NCBI RefSeq assembly: GCF_007655135.1
Contig: NC_045133.1
Span: 23,161,845-23,225,844, forward strand
Reading direction: 5' to 3'
Origin: Punica granatum
Lineage: Eukaryota; Streptophyta; Magnoliopsida; Myrtales; Lythraceae
DNA length: 64,000 bases
A program made the position numbers and the translations under genes. The notes beneath the pieces are model-generated. The model was not told the DNA's origin, ran no database searches, and saw only the letters and a list, made by a program, of their open reading frames with translations. Positions 11,813-25,006 of the stretch are shown here, piece after piece. Every line of letters starts with the position of its first letter. Within the stretch, counting starts at the first letter, position 1.

Positions 11813-11877
11813 GTTATTATCATCATCACTACTACTATTATTACTACTACTACTACTATTACTACTACTATTATTAC
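11813..11877. repeat. (ACT/ATT)n trinucleotide repeat
   Basis: Alternating ACT and ATT triplets run for about 65 bp with few interruptions. Confidence 0.85.
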
Positions 11878-12712
11878 TTTGTTGATAAGGGGATCAATGA
11901 CGCATATTACCAAAAGAAATAAATTCGACTGACACTTTTATATATCTATATATACAACACTCGTTGATTTAGCTAGAATCTTTGACTAAAGTAACAAATA
12001 TCGGCAAAAAAAATTAAATAGAAGTATCTGAAATAAAGTAAACAATCTTTGAAAAATAAAAAAAAATATAATAAATTAATTGATTGTAATTAATCTGAAT
12101 ATCATCCTACGAATCATTTCTTTTTCCAGTTTTTAGCAAATAAAAATCTATTTCATGAATCATAAATTGCGTGTAAAGTCATACTTGTTAAAATATAATA
12201 ATTAAAATATTTTAAAAAATAAAAATGCTATTCATAATTCAAAATTATTTTTTGAGGAATAATCAACATTGATTTGATATAGAACTTTTACTTAAAAAAA
12301 TAAAGCAAAAATAATTAAACAAATTTAAGAAATGTTTTAAAAGAATTAGAAACCAAACTATAAATGCAAGATTTCAAAACAATAAGCATTAATAAAAATG
12401 TTAAGTAAACTGCACAATCCATGTGATTTATTTATATTGTTTTAAGTTGAACATTTGAATTTTGAGAGTAATTTATTATTGTATAAAATATGTAAAATTT
12501 GAAAATTTGAAATGTGTTCTACGACTTCAATGTTAAAAACTAAAAATTCCTTTTAGAAACTACATAATTTTAGTTAATTGCCTCAATTTGATTAAAATAA
12601 TTTTATCAATTTGTTTTTGAATTTTATTTATAGATATATAAATCAATATTTTTAAGTGATTAAAGTAGTCATATTTATATAACCAAAGTTTTTAATAGAG
12701 TTCATATAATGC

Positions 12713-12745
<33 letters not shown>
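12713..12745. repeat. (TG)n(TA)n dinucleotide repeat
   Basis: A short TG run passes directly into more than ten TA units. Confidence 0.9.
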
Positions 12746-12748
<3 letters not shown>

Positions 12749-13560
12749 TTTTCAAGAGGTAAGATTAGTGTCCTTATCAACGGGGACAGTTGTCGCATAA
12801 ATTTGTGATGCTATAAGGAAATTTACATACAATTGTCCTCCTTCTTTTTTTTTTGTTGAAATTCCTTATACTTATCCCCTAACTCTTGAAATTACCACCT
12901 TATTTATCCCCTGAAAGAGTTCACCCCCTCCCCTCAATTCCAGCCTGGGTCCCTGTCCGTTCCTAGTCCTTACATCATTTATATGAAGTAAATTATGTCC
13001 TTAAGATTGTCATCGGAAAAATTGTGTCCTTTGTTAGATACTAAGGACTGAACCAGCTTTTTTGCCCGCGCATCATGCCAGTAATTGTTGCCGCTGTATA
13101 TCATTTCCTGCAGTATGTAAATCTTTTCTCTATGCTTTCCAGCTGGAAGAAGAATGCACTCAAATATCGTCGCGATTCCTTGATTAACGTCCCCGCGGGC
13201 TGCTGCCATAACCAACATTCCTTTTCTTCATATACAACCTCCAAAATTTGTATTCATCTCTTGGTAAAATGGTGGGCAGCGGTAGTAACGACTTTGCCGC
13301 CCCCACAACATAATATTCGGACTCTCGTGTTCAGCCGCAAACATATCAGACGAACTAAATAATCAGCAAGCACTGACTATATCAGCGTAACACCACCAAA
13401 GGTCTATAGTTTACAGCACCGGTGTCTTTCAACCCCAAACCAAAGAGCACACAATTAGTAATTATTTTTGACAAATACATTAGAGGGTCCAATAATTTAC
13501 AATAAGGTTGTTAATCGTAATCACTGCCTGGCTATATTCATCTCTTTTTAACTTATATTA

Positions 13561-14144
13561 TGTAAAATTCTCACTTGGGCCCATATAGACTTGAGCCCAT
13601 CTGCAACCCAAAAACTTAAGCTGATAGGTTACTGGACCCAAACCTTATATAAGCTTGTGGTTTTTTTCTCATTTTTTCTATGTGGGATAACGTATCTCAA
13701 CACCCGCCCTCACATGGCAACGTGTGGTCCAACACATGCCACGTGCCCTTAAACACCCGCCCTTAACAACTGACCACGAGCCGGACATCCTCTTCCGTGC
13801 TCGTGCAAGGGGGGACAAATATCAAACTAGCATCGAGCTCCACACTCGGGCCTAATTAGAGGTGCACTTTTAGTTACCTCGGAACTAGACCAGGCCACTC
13901 TTGGCCCCGATTAACATGAGGGTACTCTTGGCTGCCTTGAAACTGAATATGCGTGGTGTGAGCCCACACGAGCGCGCGGAAGTATAACTCGCTCTGATAC
14001 CATGTAAAATTCCCACTTGGGCCTATATGGACTTGAGCCCATCTACAACCCAAAAGCTTAAGCTGATAGGTTACTGGACCCAAACCTTATATAAACTTGT
14101 GGTTTCTTTCTCATTTTTTCCATGTGGGATAACGTATCTCAACA
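13561..14144 (-). mobile_element. TRIM retrotransposon, complete (584 bp)
   Basis: Two direct terminal repeats of 142 bp (13561-13702 and 14003-14144) differ at about eight positions. On the - strand each begins TGTTGAGATACG and ends TTTTACA, the canonical TG...CA of LTRs. Directly after the first LTR comes TGGTATCAGAGC (14002-13991), the primer-binding site complementary to initiator methionine tRNA. A purine-rich tract, GTGAGGGCGGG, precedes the second LTR. The internal region is only 300 bp and has no gag or pol. These are the defining features of terminal-repeat retrotransposons in miniature. A diverged relative lies at 36252-36693. The 5' side abuts an older inverted-repeat element. Confidence 0.9.
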
Positions 14145-14153
14145 ATATACAAT

Positions 14154-15110
14154 GGAAAAATATTTGTCACGGCACAAATTTTTAATTTTGTGTGTATTTT
14201 ATCACAACCTTTTTAAAATTACACTATATAACACATCATTTAGGGTGTACTGTCAATCATAACCCAACATTTTGATTTTATGTTAGTTTTATCATAATCA
14301 TTTAAAATTATACTATATAGAATATCATTTAAGATATAGTGTCAATTATGACATGACGTCTAAATTTTCGTAAATATTAAACGAAAGGTTGATGTGATGC
14401 ATCCCTAGGTGAATAGTGAGCCTAGACTCTTACACATACGAACTAATCCATATTTTGATATGCCCGATGCCATTTTTTCCTACCCGACTCCCTCATCATC
14501 AATACCCAAATCTCGTTCCTGCCTCTTCACACATCTTCCACATCACAGCAATTCCAAATTTCTCTTCAGTTGAGCGCTTTACCCTTTCTTCCCTTCTTCA
14601 CTCACGAACTTGTCAGTCTCTTTCTTCACACTTCTCATCTTTTGTTCCTATAGAAGAAAATGAATTAAGGTTTGCATTTCTTTCGATAGGTGTGAGCTTC
14701 CTTCTTTTTTTTTCCTAATAAATTTTCATCCACTGTTCTATATATGAATTGCAATAAGTTCAATATGTGATATTTTTTCAATCTATTGATGGTGTGGTTA
14801 TTTTTAAAATGAACAATTCCGTACGTGAATAGACGGGAATGAGATTCTGGTATTGATGGTGAAGGAGTCGGGTGAGTAAAAGGGTATCGAGGCGATCGAA
14901 ATATGAGTTATTCCGATGTGGCAAGAGTCTAGACTCATTTTTCATCCACATATGGCACACATCAACCTTCCTTTAAATTTTCATACAAAATTTAACGCCA
15001 TCCGATAATTAACACTACGCTCTAAATGATATATTATATATTTTAATTTTAAAATATTATGATAAAATTGACACAAAATTAAAATGTTGTACTTTGGCAT
15101 GTATCTTTCC
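14154..15110. mobile_element. Long-TIR Mutator-like element (957 bp)
   Basis: The left arm begins GGAAAAATATTTGTCACGG and the right arm, reverse-complemented, begins GGAAAGATACATGCCAAAG. The arms align over several hundred bases, sharing for example GAGTCTAGACTC-type and CCCGACTCC(C/T)TCA blocks, so the whole element can fold back. The left arm has an internal duplication of about 100 bp around TATCATTTA. ATATACAAT follows the right end (15113-15121) and precedes the left end (14145-14153). With the preceding TT the duplication may be 11 bp (TTATATACAAT), the left copy being split by the TRIM. There is no transposase; ORFs inside are incidental. Confidence 0.8.
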
Positions 15111-15121
15111 TTATATACAAT

Positions 15122-16780
15122 AGGGTCCAATCCATTGCCATCGTGATTCATCCTGTTCGTGATCCTTAGATGAACGAAAGAATAAAATAGATGCTTATGT
15201 CACGAGTCCACTATAAAAGTTTCCTCTCGTGCGTGGCCACCATCATGCTCAATCAGAAAAATAATCACGCTGATATTATTATATATATTAAAGACATCGA
15301 CAGTCGATATATATACGATAATTATCCAACACAAAGCATCAATTATCACGGGGTCAAGTGTCATCAACTTGGAAATGTTTTAAAACTCCCCCGCATCTGC
15401 ATTGACTACCACCAATACTTCATGATTAAAAATTGCATAAATATCACGAACTGACATACAGTATAGTGATACACTTCCTCTCTTAAAATGCAGAGGCTCG
15501 GGAATCGATTCTTGCAATGAAATATTTTTGTTCTCTCAGTCTTTCTTATAATGAATTAAAAATTGCATAAATAGTCGACAGGCCCTTAGTGCGAATGGGA
15601 ACAAGTGGAAGTGGCCATTGGACATCCTTGCATAAGGATGTTCATGGCAGGGTTTGGGACGACTAGATTCTATTCAAATTCAGACCATTTAGAAATGATC
15701 CGTCTTTAAATCCTTCCCAAATCCATTAAGAACTTGTAGGAAAATATTAAACTCTTCGCACTAAATTATTGAGTTTCCACTTGAAATTCATATTTACCAT
15801 TAATGCACTTATATTCATTATAAAAGAACATGAATATAAGGGTAACGATGTGATAGGGTGATAGCTTAATAAGATCTGTGTTTGACTAGTAAGGAGAGGC
15901 TGGAATAGGAGAGTAACATGAGGGTGACGCGTGAATACGGAGAGGACAAAGGAGACGGGGGGGAAAATAAAAAGAGAGAAACCACGAAGGAAGTAATGAT
16001 GTGGGTGATGACTAATGCCTAAAACCTTAATAGAAGGGTATTTTGTAAAATTAATAAACGAATAACGAATGAGATATTTTAGTAATTTCTAGTTTAACAA
16101 AGTTTGAGATGGATTTTGATACTAAATAGAATTCCCTTCCTAATCCTTATAATGTTTTGACGAAAAAATTTTCTAAACCCCCAACGAGTAAAACTTTTTT
16201 ATTAACCACTAGAATTTAGGCCGGTCAAAACCCGTTTACAAAAACCCAACAACATCTCTATCCTTGCAAAATCCGCCACTATGTATATATAGCATTATAT
16301 ATATATATATAATTATTTACGAAAAGAAACAAATGATCCCATCAAAATTATATATATATATATATATATATCACATAAGATGTAGTTAATTTATCTAATA
16401 TCTAATCATAATAATAATAAAATAAATGTCCACTAGTAGAATGATTCATCTTCCACCAAAGTTTCACAATCCATTCCTCTTCCATTTTCATTTTTCTCTT
16501 TCAATCACCATAGTCTACCATCCATCATCAACACCCAACCAAAAAAAAGAAAGAACAAAAGAAAAAAAGAAAAAATAAAGGAATCCTATACGTACACAGA
16601 GCTAACATTACATTACCCCACTAATAATCTTCTTGGGAAGAGAGCCAACCCCCCAACCCCCCCTTCTATCTCGTTGACCTTTTTCGCGTCAATCTCATCA
16701 TAATATATTAATATTCTACTCGATGGACGGCTAGGATTGGAAGCTGCCGAAGTCGAGCTGAGAGCCGTTGGATGGGTTGA
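15122..16780. other. AT-rich intergenic DNA, no gene seen
   Basis: This is the 3' flank of the WRKY gene. TA runs lie near 16290-16312 and 16349-16371. Short ORFs lack recognisable domains. Confidence 0.6.
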
Positions 16781-18304
<1,524 letters not shown>

Positions 18305-18465
18305 AACAGCAAACACCCTCTCCCTCTCTTAACTCTCTCAGTCGCTTACGACGGCATAGATCTCTCTGCTCCACCGCTAAAAAAAGAGTCGAAAGTCCAA
18401 AGGAGGAGGAAGAAGAAGAAGGAGACGAGGAAAAACGGTAACAAAGAAAAGCAAAAGAAGAGTAA

Positions 18466-18550
18466 AGAGAGAGAGAGAGAGAGGAAGAAAGGGAACGATT
18501 CGGGTCAAATTTACGAAAGGGGCATCTGATCTCTCTCTCTCTCTCTCTCT
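18466..18550. repeat. GA/CT-rich leader repeats of the WRKY gene
   Basis: GA units at 18466-18483 and CT units at 18531-18550 flank a short unique stretch. They lie 160-250 bases upstream of the WRKY ATG, where plant leaders and core promoters often carry GA/CT runs. The two runs are complementary and could pair. Confidence 0.8.
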
Positions 18551-18586
18551 GTCCGGTCACTGACCTGTCGTTTGTGGGACGCTTGC

Positions 18587-18822
18587 GGTCAAAGCCCGTG
18601 GCCATTGGGAAGGTGACACGTGGAGGAATAGGCCTGAGGATTGACCGGTGCTGTCAAAGGGAAGGGGGGAGGAGTGGGCCCCAGTAGACCTGTTGGAGAC
18701 CGTGTTAAAGAGGAAAGTGGGGGGATGGGATGAGGTCAAAAGGAATGACGGAGGATCAGAGCCGTTGGATTGGAGAGAGGGGGATGGGGTGATTTGGGTT
18801 GGTGCCAGTGGGAGAGTTGACC
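18587..18822 (-). promoter_or_regulatory. W-box cluster with G-box/ABRE upstream of the WRKY gene
   Basis: Within 236 bases there are four TTGACC W boxes, at 18587-18592 (-), 18641-18646 (+), 18734-18739 (-) and 18817-18822 (+), plus a TTTGACA core at 18653-18658 (-). A palindromic G-box, ACACGTGG (CACGTG at 18617-18622), sits among them and matches the ABA-responsive core. This arrangement is typical of WRKY promoters controlled by WRKY proteins themselves and by bZIP or bHLH factors. The function is inferred, not shown. Confidence 0.7.
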
Positions 18823-20455
18823 TCGTTAACAGCTTTTAATGCAAAAGTCCAAATCGCAGTGTTCGGCTTTAACCGGACACCGGAAGCTGCGTCAAAGCCT
18901 ATTCCCGCAAGTCACATGGGATTCTCATCCTTTCCCACAATATTCCACAATCCGCCCACAGTACTTTCATTTTTAGCCCAATCTGGTCCATTTTGCAATT
19001 TCTTTTCTCCTAGGTTCCTAGCTATCTTCTCCTTTTGGGGTTGAACACGGAGGACCCCTAATTTCTCATGGTATGCATAAGTCTCCACATACTTTCTTAA
19101 TTTTCTCTAATTCCTACCCTTCAGTTCTCATACTAAGGCAGGTTTGGAAATACTGTTGATGATAGAAAAGTGCTAAAACAGAATAGTTAAAAAATCAATG
19201 TTAATTTCAGGATATACTTAAGTATTTGGGAGACATTAATTGGAAACTATTGAAATAAAAAAAATTGATATTTAAAATAGTGAATAAGCAAAAACAATTC
19301 ACATAGGCACATATTGACATGCTGGACAAAATCACGTTAACAACTGCTAAAATTAGTAATAATCATGATGTTGAGAATCTTTACCAAATACTATTTCTTC
19401 TTAAAAAATGATGAAAAAGTGCTTATTCAACCTCTCACCTCATACTCAAATGAATTTTAAAACTTAAGTAGTTACTTGTTCATTTCAACACATGACACCT
19501 CTTATAATACGCCAACTTAGCTCTTATTACTTAAGGAGCAAGACTATTATGGATCTTCTGTTCCCATGTGATGAATTTTTGTGATGTAAGTTCTGCCAGA
19601 AAAACTCGAAGGTCGCGACGGATTCTTGAAAGGGGCCGAAAGAAGCACAACACGCATAGACCGCTCCACCCAAGATGAAAAAAGAAAAAGGCGGGTATAG
19701 TACTTTTCTTTAAGGACTATATATGCAGAAAGTGGAAAGTATACGACGTGAATTCAAAATTTGAAGTGAAATCAAATCGTCCATCCATCGGTCCTCTTTT
19801 GCGAAATTCAACGGGTTTGCTAATGCAGTGTGTAGCCCACTTGGGATTTTTCTCCCTTTGCTTTCACAGTTTGAGAATTGCTTTTCCATTTGGATTGTCA
19901 AATGTCGGGGCCCCCCTTTGAGATTGAGAGGGAGAGCCGTTTGTGTCACGGCTTAACCATCTACACATATATCTCTATCCATCGATCATGAGATAAAACT
20001 CCTATTCGAATTCCGCATCAAGCTCCAATCCCATCGCATGTGGGATCGTTAAGACCATTGACTAATATGAATGTTATGCTAATTCTCTGTCAACTTTCAA
20101 ATTATTGCCCCTAACGAAAAAGACAAATGACATTGCATTCAGATTCGTTTTTTTCGTAACCTGCTTAATAAAATCTATTTTCACATAGATCGTGCTGATT
20201 CTCGCATTTTTTGCTGGCGTGAATAATGAACATTGTGCGAAGAAAATTATGAAGTCTCCTTGGTATTTTATTTGGTTGAAAGTCACCCTAGTACTGACTT
20301 TCTTCAAACCGGAACATCCCCGCTCTAACTGTAGTCTATTCTTTGCCCTAACATTGACCGGAAACTGAAGGGCCTTCTCGGCTTTTCTCACTAACCTCAT
20401 GCACTTGTCATCCAAAAAAAGAAGAAAAAAGAATTGAGTTTATAATTAAAATAAT
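18823..20455. other. Distal WRKY upstream region, no gene seen
   Basis: AT-rich with short uninformative ORFs. I see no further repeats or RNA genes. Confidence 0.55.
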
Positions 20456-20505
20456 ATATGTATATATATATATATATCATGAGTTAAAATCAAAATAATG
20501 TAAAG

Positions 20506-20536
<31 letters not shown>

Positions 20537-20563
20537 CATGAGTTATAAACAAAATAATGTAAT
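20456..20563. repeat. Tandem duplication with TA microsatellites
   Basis: Two units each consist of a TA run followed by ATCATGAGTTA and AAAATAATGTAA. They begin near 20456 and 20509. Confidence 0.75.
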
Positions 20564-20594
20564 TCAAAGACAAACCCAGAATTTGGATCGTTGG

Positions 20595-20745
20595 TGAAGT
20601 CCTTAAGAAGGCACATAGGAAGCTGATTTTTTTTTTTGCTGAATAAAATATTTCATTAATTAGAATTAGATGAAGTCCTTAAGAAGGCCAATAGGAAGCT
20701 GAATTTTTTTTTGCTGAATAAAATATTTCATTAATTAGAATTAGA
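20595..20745. repeat. Tandem duplication of LINE tail plus target site (about 76 bp x 2)
   Basis: Copy 1 (20595-20670) and copy 2 (20671-20745) both begin TGAAGTCCTTAAGAAGGC and contain AGGAAGCTGA, a T run and TGAATAAAATATTTCATTAA. Copy 2 leads directly into the LINE remnant. Read on the - strand, the T run is the LINE poly(A) tail, so the duplication includes flanking target DNA and the last bases of the element. Confidence 0.8.
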
Positions 20746-21859
20746 GAATACAACGGCCGATGGGTCTAGATTTGGATGCCCTTCAAAAGTACATAGAGAA
20801 TGAAAATTTGACTTTGAACCAAAATGACTCAAGTCATGGGCAAGGGTATTGTGTTCCCTAGGAATCCATCAGCAAGACCATTCCGAGAAGTATTTAAGGC
20901 TAGAAATTATATCCACTACTAAGGTCCTCATTTCCCACGGTGTGTTGTGCTGGTGCAAAATGGCATTTACTATTATAAAGGCGTCACTTCGTAGCCAAAT
21001 CTTTGTCATTCCTCTTTCCGCAGCTATTGATAGGGCGACTCGGGCGACTCGAACTTCTGCTTGGAGTGGCTTGTCCTCATTAGAGATCGGGAACCAAGGT
21101 AGTATCGGTGGGCTACTCGACTGTTGTATGATTCCCGAGAGGCATGCTTTGTTGCTGTTCCAAGCTGCATCCATGCTGATAATGCTCCAATTTGATCCAA
21201 TGGGTATTTGCCATACAAAGAGTTGCAGGGATGTGTCTGCGAGGTTCCTTGTATATGTTCCGTGCTACTTCCACTCCTGCTATGGTCCGTGAAAGACTTC
21301 TTGATTATTTTGATAGTTTCATGAAGATCCGTCGGTTTACCTGCATGCAAAGCAATATTTCGTGAGTTCCACAATTGATAGAGAGTTATTGCTGCATATA
21401 GAGAAAATTTGGTCTTATCATGAATGTTCGATAGAAGAGATGAAGGGGGACGAGCAACAAAATTAATTGGTTCCAATGCACTACTGTTTGGGAAAAAACT
21501 GGATTGGAAATTCCATGGTGATTCCCTCCAAGCAATACGATAAACGATACACTCTCCATAGAGGTGGTCTCGTTTATCGGAGCTTGTTTGGCAAAAAGGA
21601 CAAGGAATGCTATCTTCGCTAAATCAGTGGAGGCTTTCACTTGCAGTTCTCCACGGGTGGACTTTAAGATGTTCATGAATTTTAATATTCCAAATGTCTT
21701 TTCACATTATTCCACTATGGTTTTGGAATCTATGCTGTTGATCCGCGAGATAAAATAATTTGACTGAATGCTTCCCTTATGTATTTGGCGTCCAACGTGC
21801 TGAGTCTTCGAGGTCGTCCTGGGGGAGGTAGATCTTGAGAATGTTCCGCATTGTTTCTT
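20706..21859 (-). mobile_element. 5'-truncated LINE with zinc-knuckle and RNase H remnants
   Basis: The segment is bounded by a 16-bp direct repeat, AATAGGAAGCTGAATT (20690-20705 and 21860-21875), with an oligo(A) tail on the - strand side at the low coordinate. Both are signatures of target-primed insertion. On the - strand it encodes the C-terminal part of a LINE ORF2. A zf-RVT zinc knuckle reads CPFC, then DHLYGEC (near 21610-21560). A linker contains LYQLWNSRN. An RNase H-like (RVT_3) fold then shows DAAW, QAEV and RSD, supplying its three acidic residues. These pieces lie in at least two frames and there is no reverse transcriptase domain, so the copy is dead. It has no role in neighbouring genes. 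Confidence 0.85.
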
Positions 21860-22182
21860 AATAGGAAGCTGAATTGTTCAAGACATAAAATGAATTTCAA
21901 CTTTCTCCTTAAAAAATTAAAAAACAATGGACAAATTTACTTGAAGTATCAAAATTTTAAGGGGAGATAACCGCACCACTTTATGTACTTAATTAGGTCC
22001 ACTTCTTTTGTGTTCTTCGTTTTCTTTCTTTAAGCTCGCCTAAGATGAAGTACTTTGTATATTCACGTATACTTTGTTCTTCACTCATAAATAAATTCTT
22101 ATTATTCATAAAAAAAAGACCGCACCAACCCTCACCTCAGTTGTCTATCCATATACGTAAAAGATGGTGCAATTGAGAAAAA

Positions 22183-22299
22183 GGGTGTAGCGCAATGGCG
22201 CACACCTTATCTTGCGGGTTTGATTTTTCACAATGAGATTATTTGTATCTTTTTATTAGTTATTAAATTAGTTTCATGAAGTTTTCTTATTAAAAAAAA
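22183..22299 (+). mobile_element. SINE
   Basis: An A-box-like segment, GTAGCGCAATGGCGCACAC, is followed about 30 bases later by a B-box-like GCGGGTTTGAT. The element ends in eight A residues at 22292-22299. TGCAATT occurs on both sides (22168-22174 and 22303-22309) and may be the target duplication, although eight bases separate its left copy from the element start. This layout fits a tRNA-derived plant SINE. Confidence 0.55.
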
Positions 22300-22309
22300 T
22301 AATGCAATT

Positions 22310-24816
22310 TCTCTCCCTTAATTCTTTTAAATCTCATGTGACAGTGCAAGGCGGAGCATATAATATTATTACCTCACTAAATTTTGAACCGACATGCTAT
22401 TAAAACATAAACAGTATAGTACTTTATCATTTGGCAAAATCAATCTTTTTGGATCGGACGGTCGAGATAATTACCTCAATATTGTTATTTGACAAAATAG
22501 ACCACTGCAATTACCGGGAACTTTCACATATTTTCCAATCAATGCCTGCACACTGAATATAGCCTCAAGATAATTCCATTCATTAATCTTTGATGGGGAA
22601 AAAAAGAGAATTCAATTCAAAAAGTTAGGCCATGAACACGGAAGAATGAACGTGTGGAAAGAATTAAACCATAACATGACGTGAAACGTCAGATACCTCT
22701 GTTGACAAATGCAAAGAATATCACGATTTGAAAAGAGAGAGGAAGTCTAAATACAATGAAAATGGATAAAGGGGGACGTTGCCAAAGGTCAAGGAGGAAG
22801 GAGGAAGGGAGCAATCATTCGATTTGATGAACAGAAGCAACGTCATATGCAAGTCTTTGTCTTTGTAGGCTAGCTTTCTTTATTATTGAAAGAATATTAG
22901 AGACGATAAAGAAATCGATTGGTGGGTCACGTACGTACGAGAAGGAAGGACATACGAATGTGAGAGGTGTGTGAACTTGGTCGTTGGCCCCGCATGGAAG
23001 CAGGAACTGATTATTCGTGTTTCTTCGCGAATGCCCGAGTTGAGCTTAACGTGCCGAGACTCCATTGATACACTTTTCATTCGATTAGCTCATGAGATAC
23101 GAGGTTACGAGTAGCAATCTCCCGAGACAAGTTGTCTGTCATTTGGTATGTAATCGAAATAGTAGTCTATATCGTAACAGAAGTAAAAGGCTCTTAAAGT
23201 AAAATTAGTAATAAAGGAAAATGTTCCTCGATATCATCTAATATCATCACTAATTGGTCTAAATTAGCACACACTATCAAATTCATTAAAACAAATATTC
23301 CCAAGCTTATTTTCACGTCTTTTCAATTAATAGAATGTTTTTCTTCTGTTCAGTTTTCGCAGGGTTCAATAGCTTTAAATCTTTCCTCTACAATTGTCAT
23401 TTATCATGAACATAAAATCAAGAGATTCTACATTCGATCTTCATCAAAGATCCTTTATTTCAGTTTTCCTTTCTCTACTTCATCCATGGACCTCCATTTA
23501 GTCGTGAAAAAGTTTTTTTTTAATAATAATAATAATAATTGTTATTACTGTTATTATTATTATTTGGGCGAATTATTATTATTATTACTGTTATTATTAT
23601 TATTTGGGCCGCGCCCAGGTTTAACAGAACCAAGTTGTGCAAGATATGGGTCCATCCAATTGGGCCGCCATTTGAAATTTCTTTGGGTCAACCTTGAGAT
23701 ATAGACATGAAATCCATTTATGGACGAGGATATGAAATCCATGTCCAATCCATAGACATGATGGATTGGATTTTATTCGATTTGTATCCATATCCATATC
23801 CAAGAAGACCGAACAACTTATGTTTCTAGTCTTTTTCGATTCGTACTTCGCACCATGGACAGATAAATATGACAGAATATTTCAATTGAATCTTCACATC
23901 TTGGAAGGAATATATAGGACCTACATCGACCTCATTTGGTCGAGGTGGCTGGCGACTTTGTATTCCTTCGAAAGCCCCTATGGAGTATATGTGGAGACAT
24001 AACAAGGGTGCCCTTGGGATGTTCATAAAGGAAATTATATGACTGTTCAAATATATACGGATGTAATTGTTTGATCCCTTGATACCGAAAAAAGCAAACT
24101 ATCTTCAGCAAGACAGCTCAATCATATATGTACTCGTTTCAGAGGCACCACCACAATTTTTAGGTAGCTCGAAATTCACAATTTCACATCAAGTCGATAA
24201 ATGCGGCACATTCAATAAGACTAGTGCCAGCCGTGACGCAAAATTTCCCGAGCTCAATGAGATATTCAAATTTTAACCTAAACGCTTGATTTGCATTATA
24301 AATGCTATACTATAATTCTATAAAAAATTTGATGATGTTACTTTTTTCCTTTTTTAAAGTTTTTTTTTCCTCAATGAACTTTGTTCTCGATTGCAACACT
24401 CTCGAATGCATGCCTGCCAATGCCATTGCCAACACCACTCCATCATTCTACTATACCCTCTGGCGAAGCCTGCAACGATAATGACTTAAGCACGCTGATT
24501 TTCGCTAAGAAAATGCGAGAAATTCTAATTTGGTGCAGAGCCAAGTGGGGAGGCTTTTATATATGGAAGAAAAACAAAATCTGAGTTCGGTTTGCTTTGA
24601 AGTCATGCTGCAGAATACTTCTTTATATATTGACTTAATTACCTAGACCTGTGTACGGCTGGAATTACTGTTCGGTGGGCTTGCAGGGCGCATCACGACT
24701 ATTAGTCGGGCAAAATTTGGTTACCCGTCATCCTACAGAAAAGGAAAAAGAACAAAAAAAGAAGCAAATGCGGATCCAAAACATTTAGCAAGAGAAAGTG
24801 GCTGAAAAGCGATCGT
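22310..24816. other. Intergenic DNA, no gene seen
   Basis: Contains the ATT/AAT repeat at 23516-23609. Overlapping short ORFs around 23560-24050 arise from simple sequence and have no recognisable domain. Confidence 0.55.
23516..23609. repeat. AAT/ATT repeat with inverted halves
   Basis: Eight AAT-type units are followed by ATT-type units, which can pair with them. A unit ending ATTATTTGGGC is then duplicated in tandem (ends near 23569 and 23609). Confidence 0.8.
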
Positions 24817-25006
24817 GATTAATTCAAGCGGCGTGGAGTCAGTTCTTCTTAAATAAAATCTCATGTTCGAATCTTATAAGGAAGAAAATTCACGTTGGTG
24901 AGAACTCTACTAAGACTGACCCGGTTCGAATTGAATTAATTAAGACTTATTGAATTTTTGGATATTAGGATATACGTCAGAAGAAAAATAAAATAAAAAT
25001 AAAAAA
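24817..25006 (+). mobile_element. SINE, second family
   Basis: An A-box-like segment, TTCAAGCGGCGTGGAGTC (24823-24840), and a B-box-like CATGTTCGAATCTT (24862-24875) are spaced as in Pol III promoters. The body contains CCCGGTTCGAATTG. The 3' end is an A-rich tail (AAAATAAAATAAAAATAAAA) at 24983-25004. It is non-coding. Confidence 0.5.

Larger units (their letters stand above)
11071..13552. other. Very AT-rich intergenic DNA with microsatellites
   Basis: No gene was seen. Simple repeats are at 11202-11262 (ATGT units), 11813-11877 (ACT/ATT units) and 12713-12745 (TG then TA). A - strand ORF of 79 codons at 12979-13218 has no recognisable domain and no supporting signals. Confidence 0.55.

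Noticed and set aside
12979..13218. 79-codon - strand ORF with balanced composition
   Set aside because: No recognisable family, promoter or splice context; not supported as a gene.
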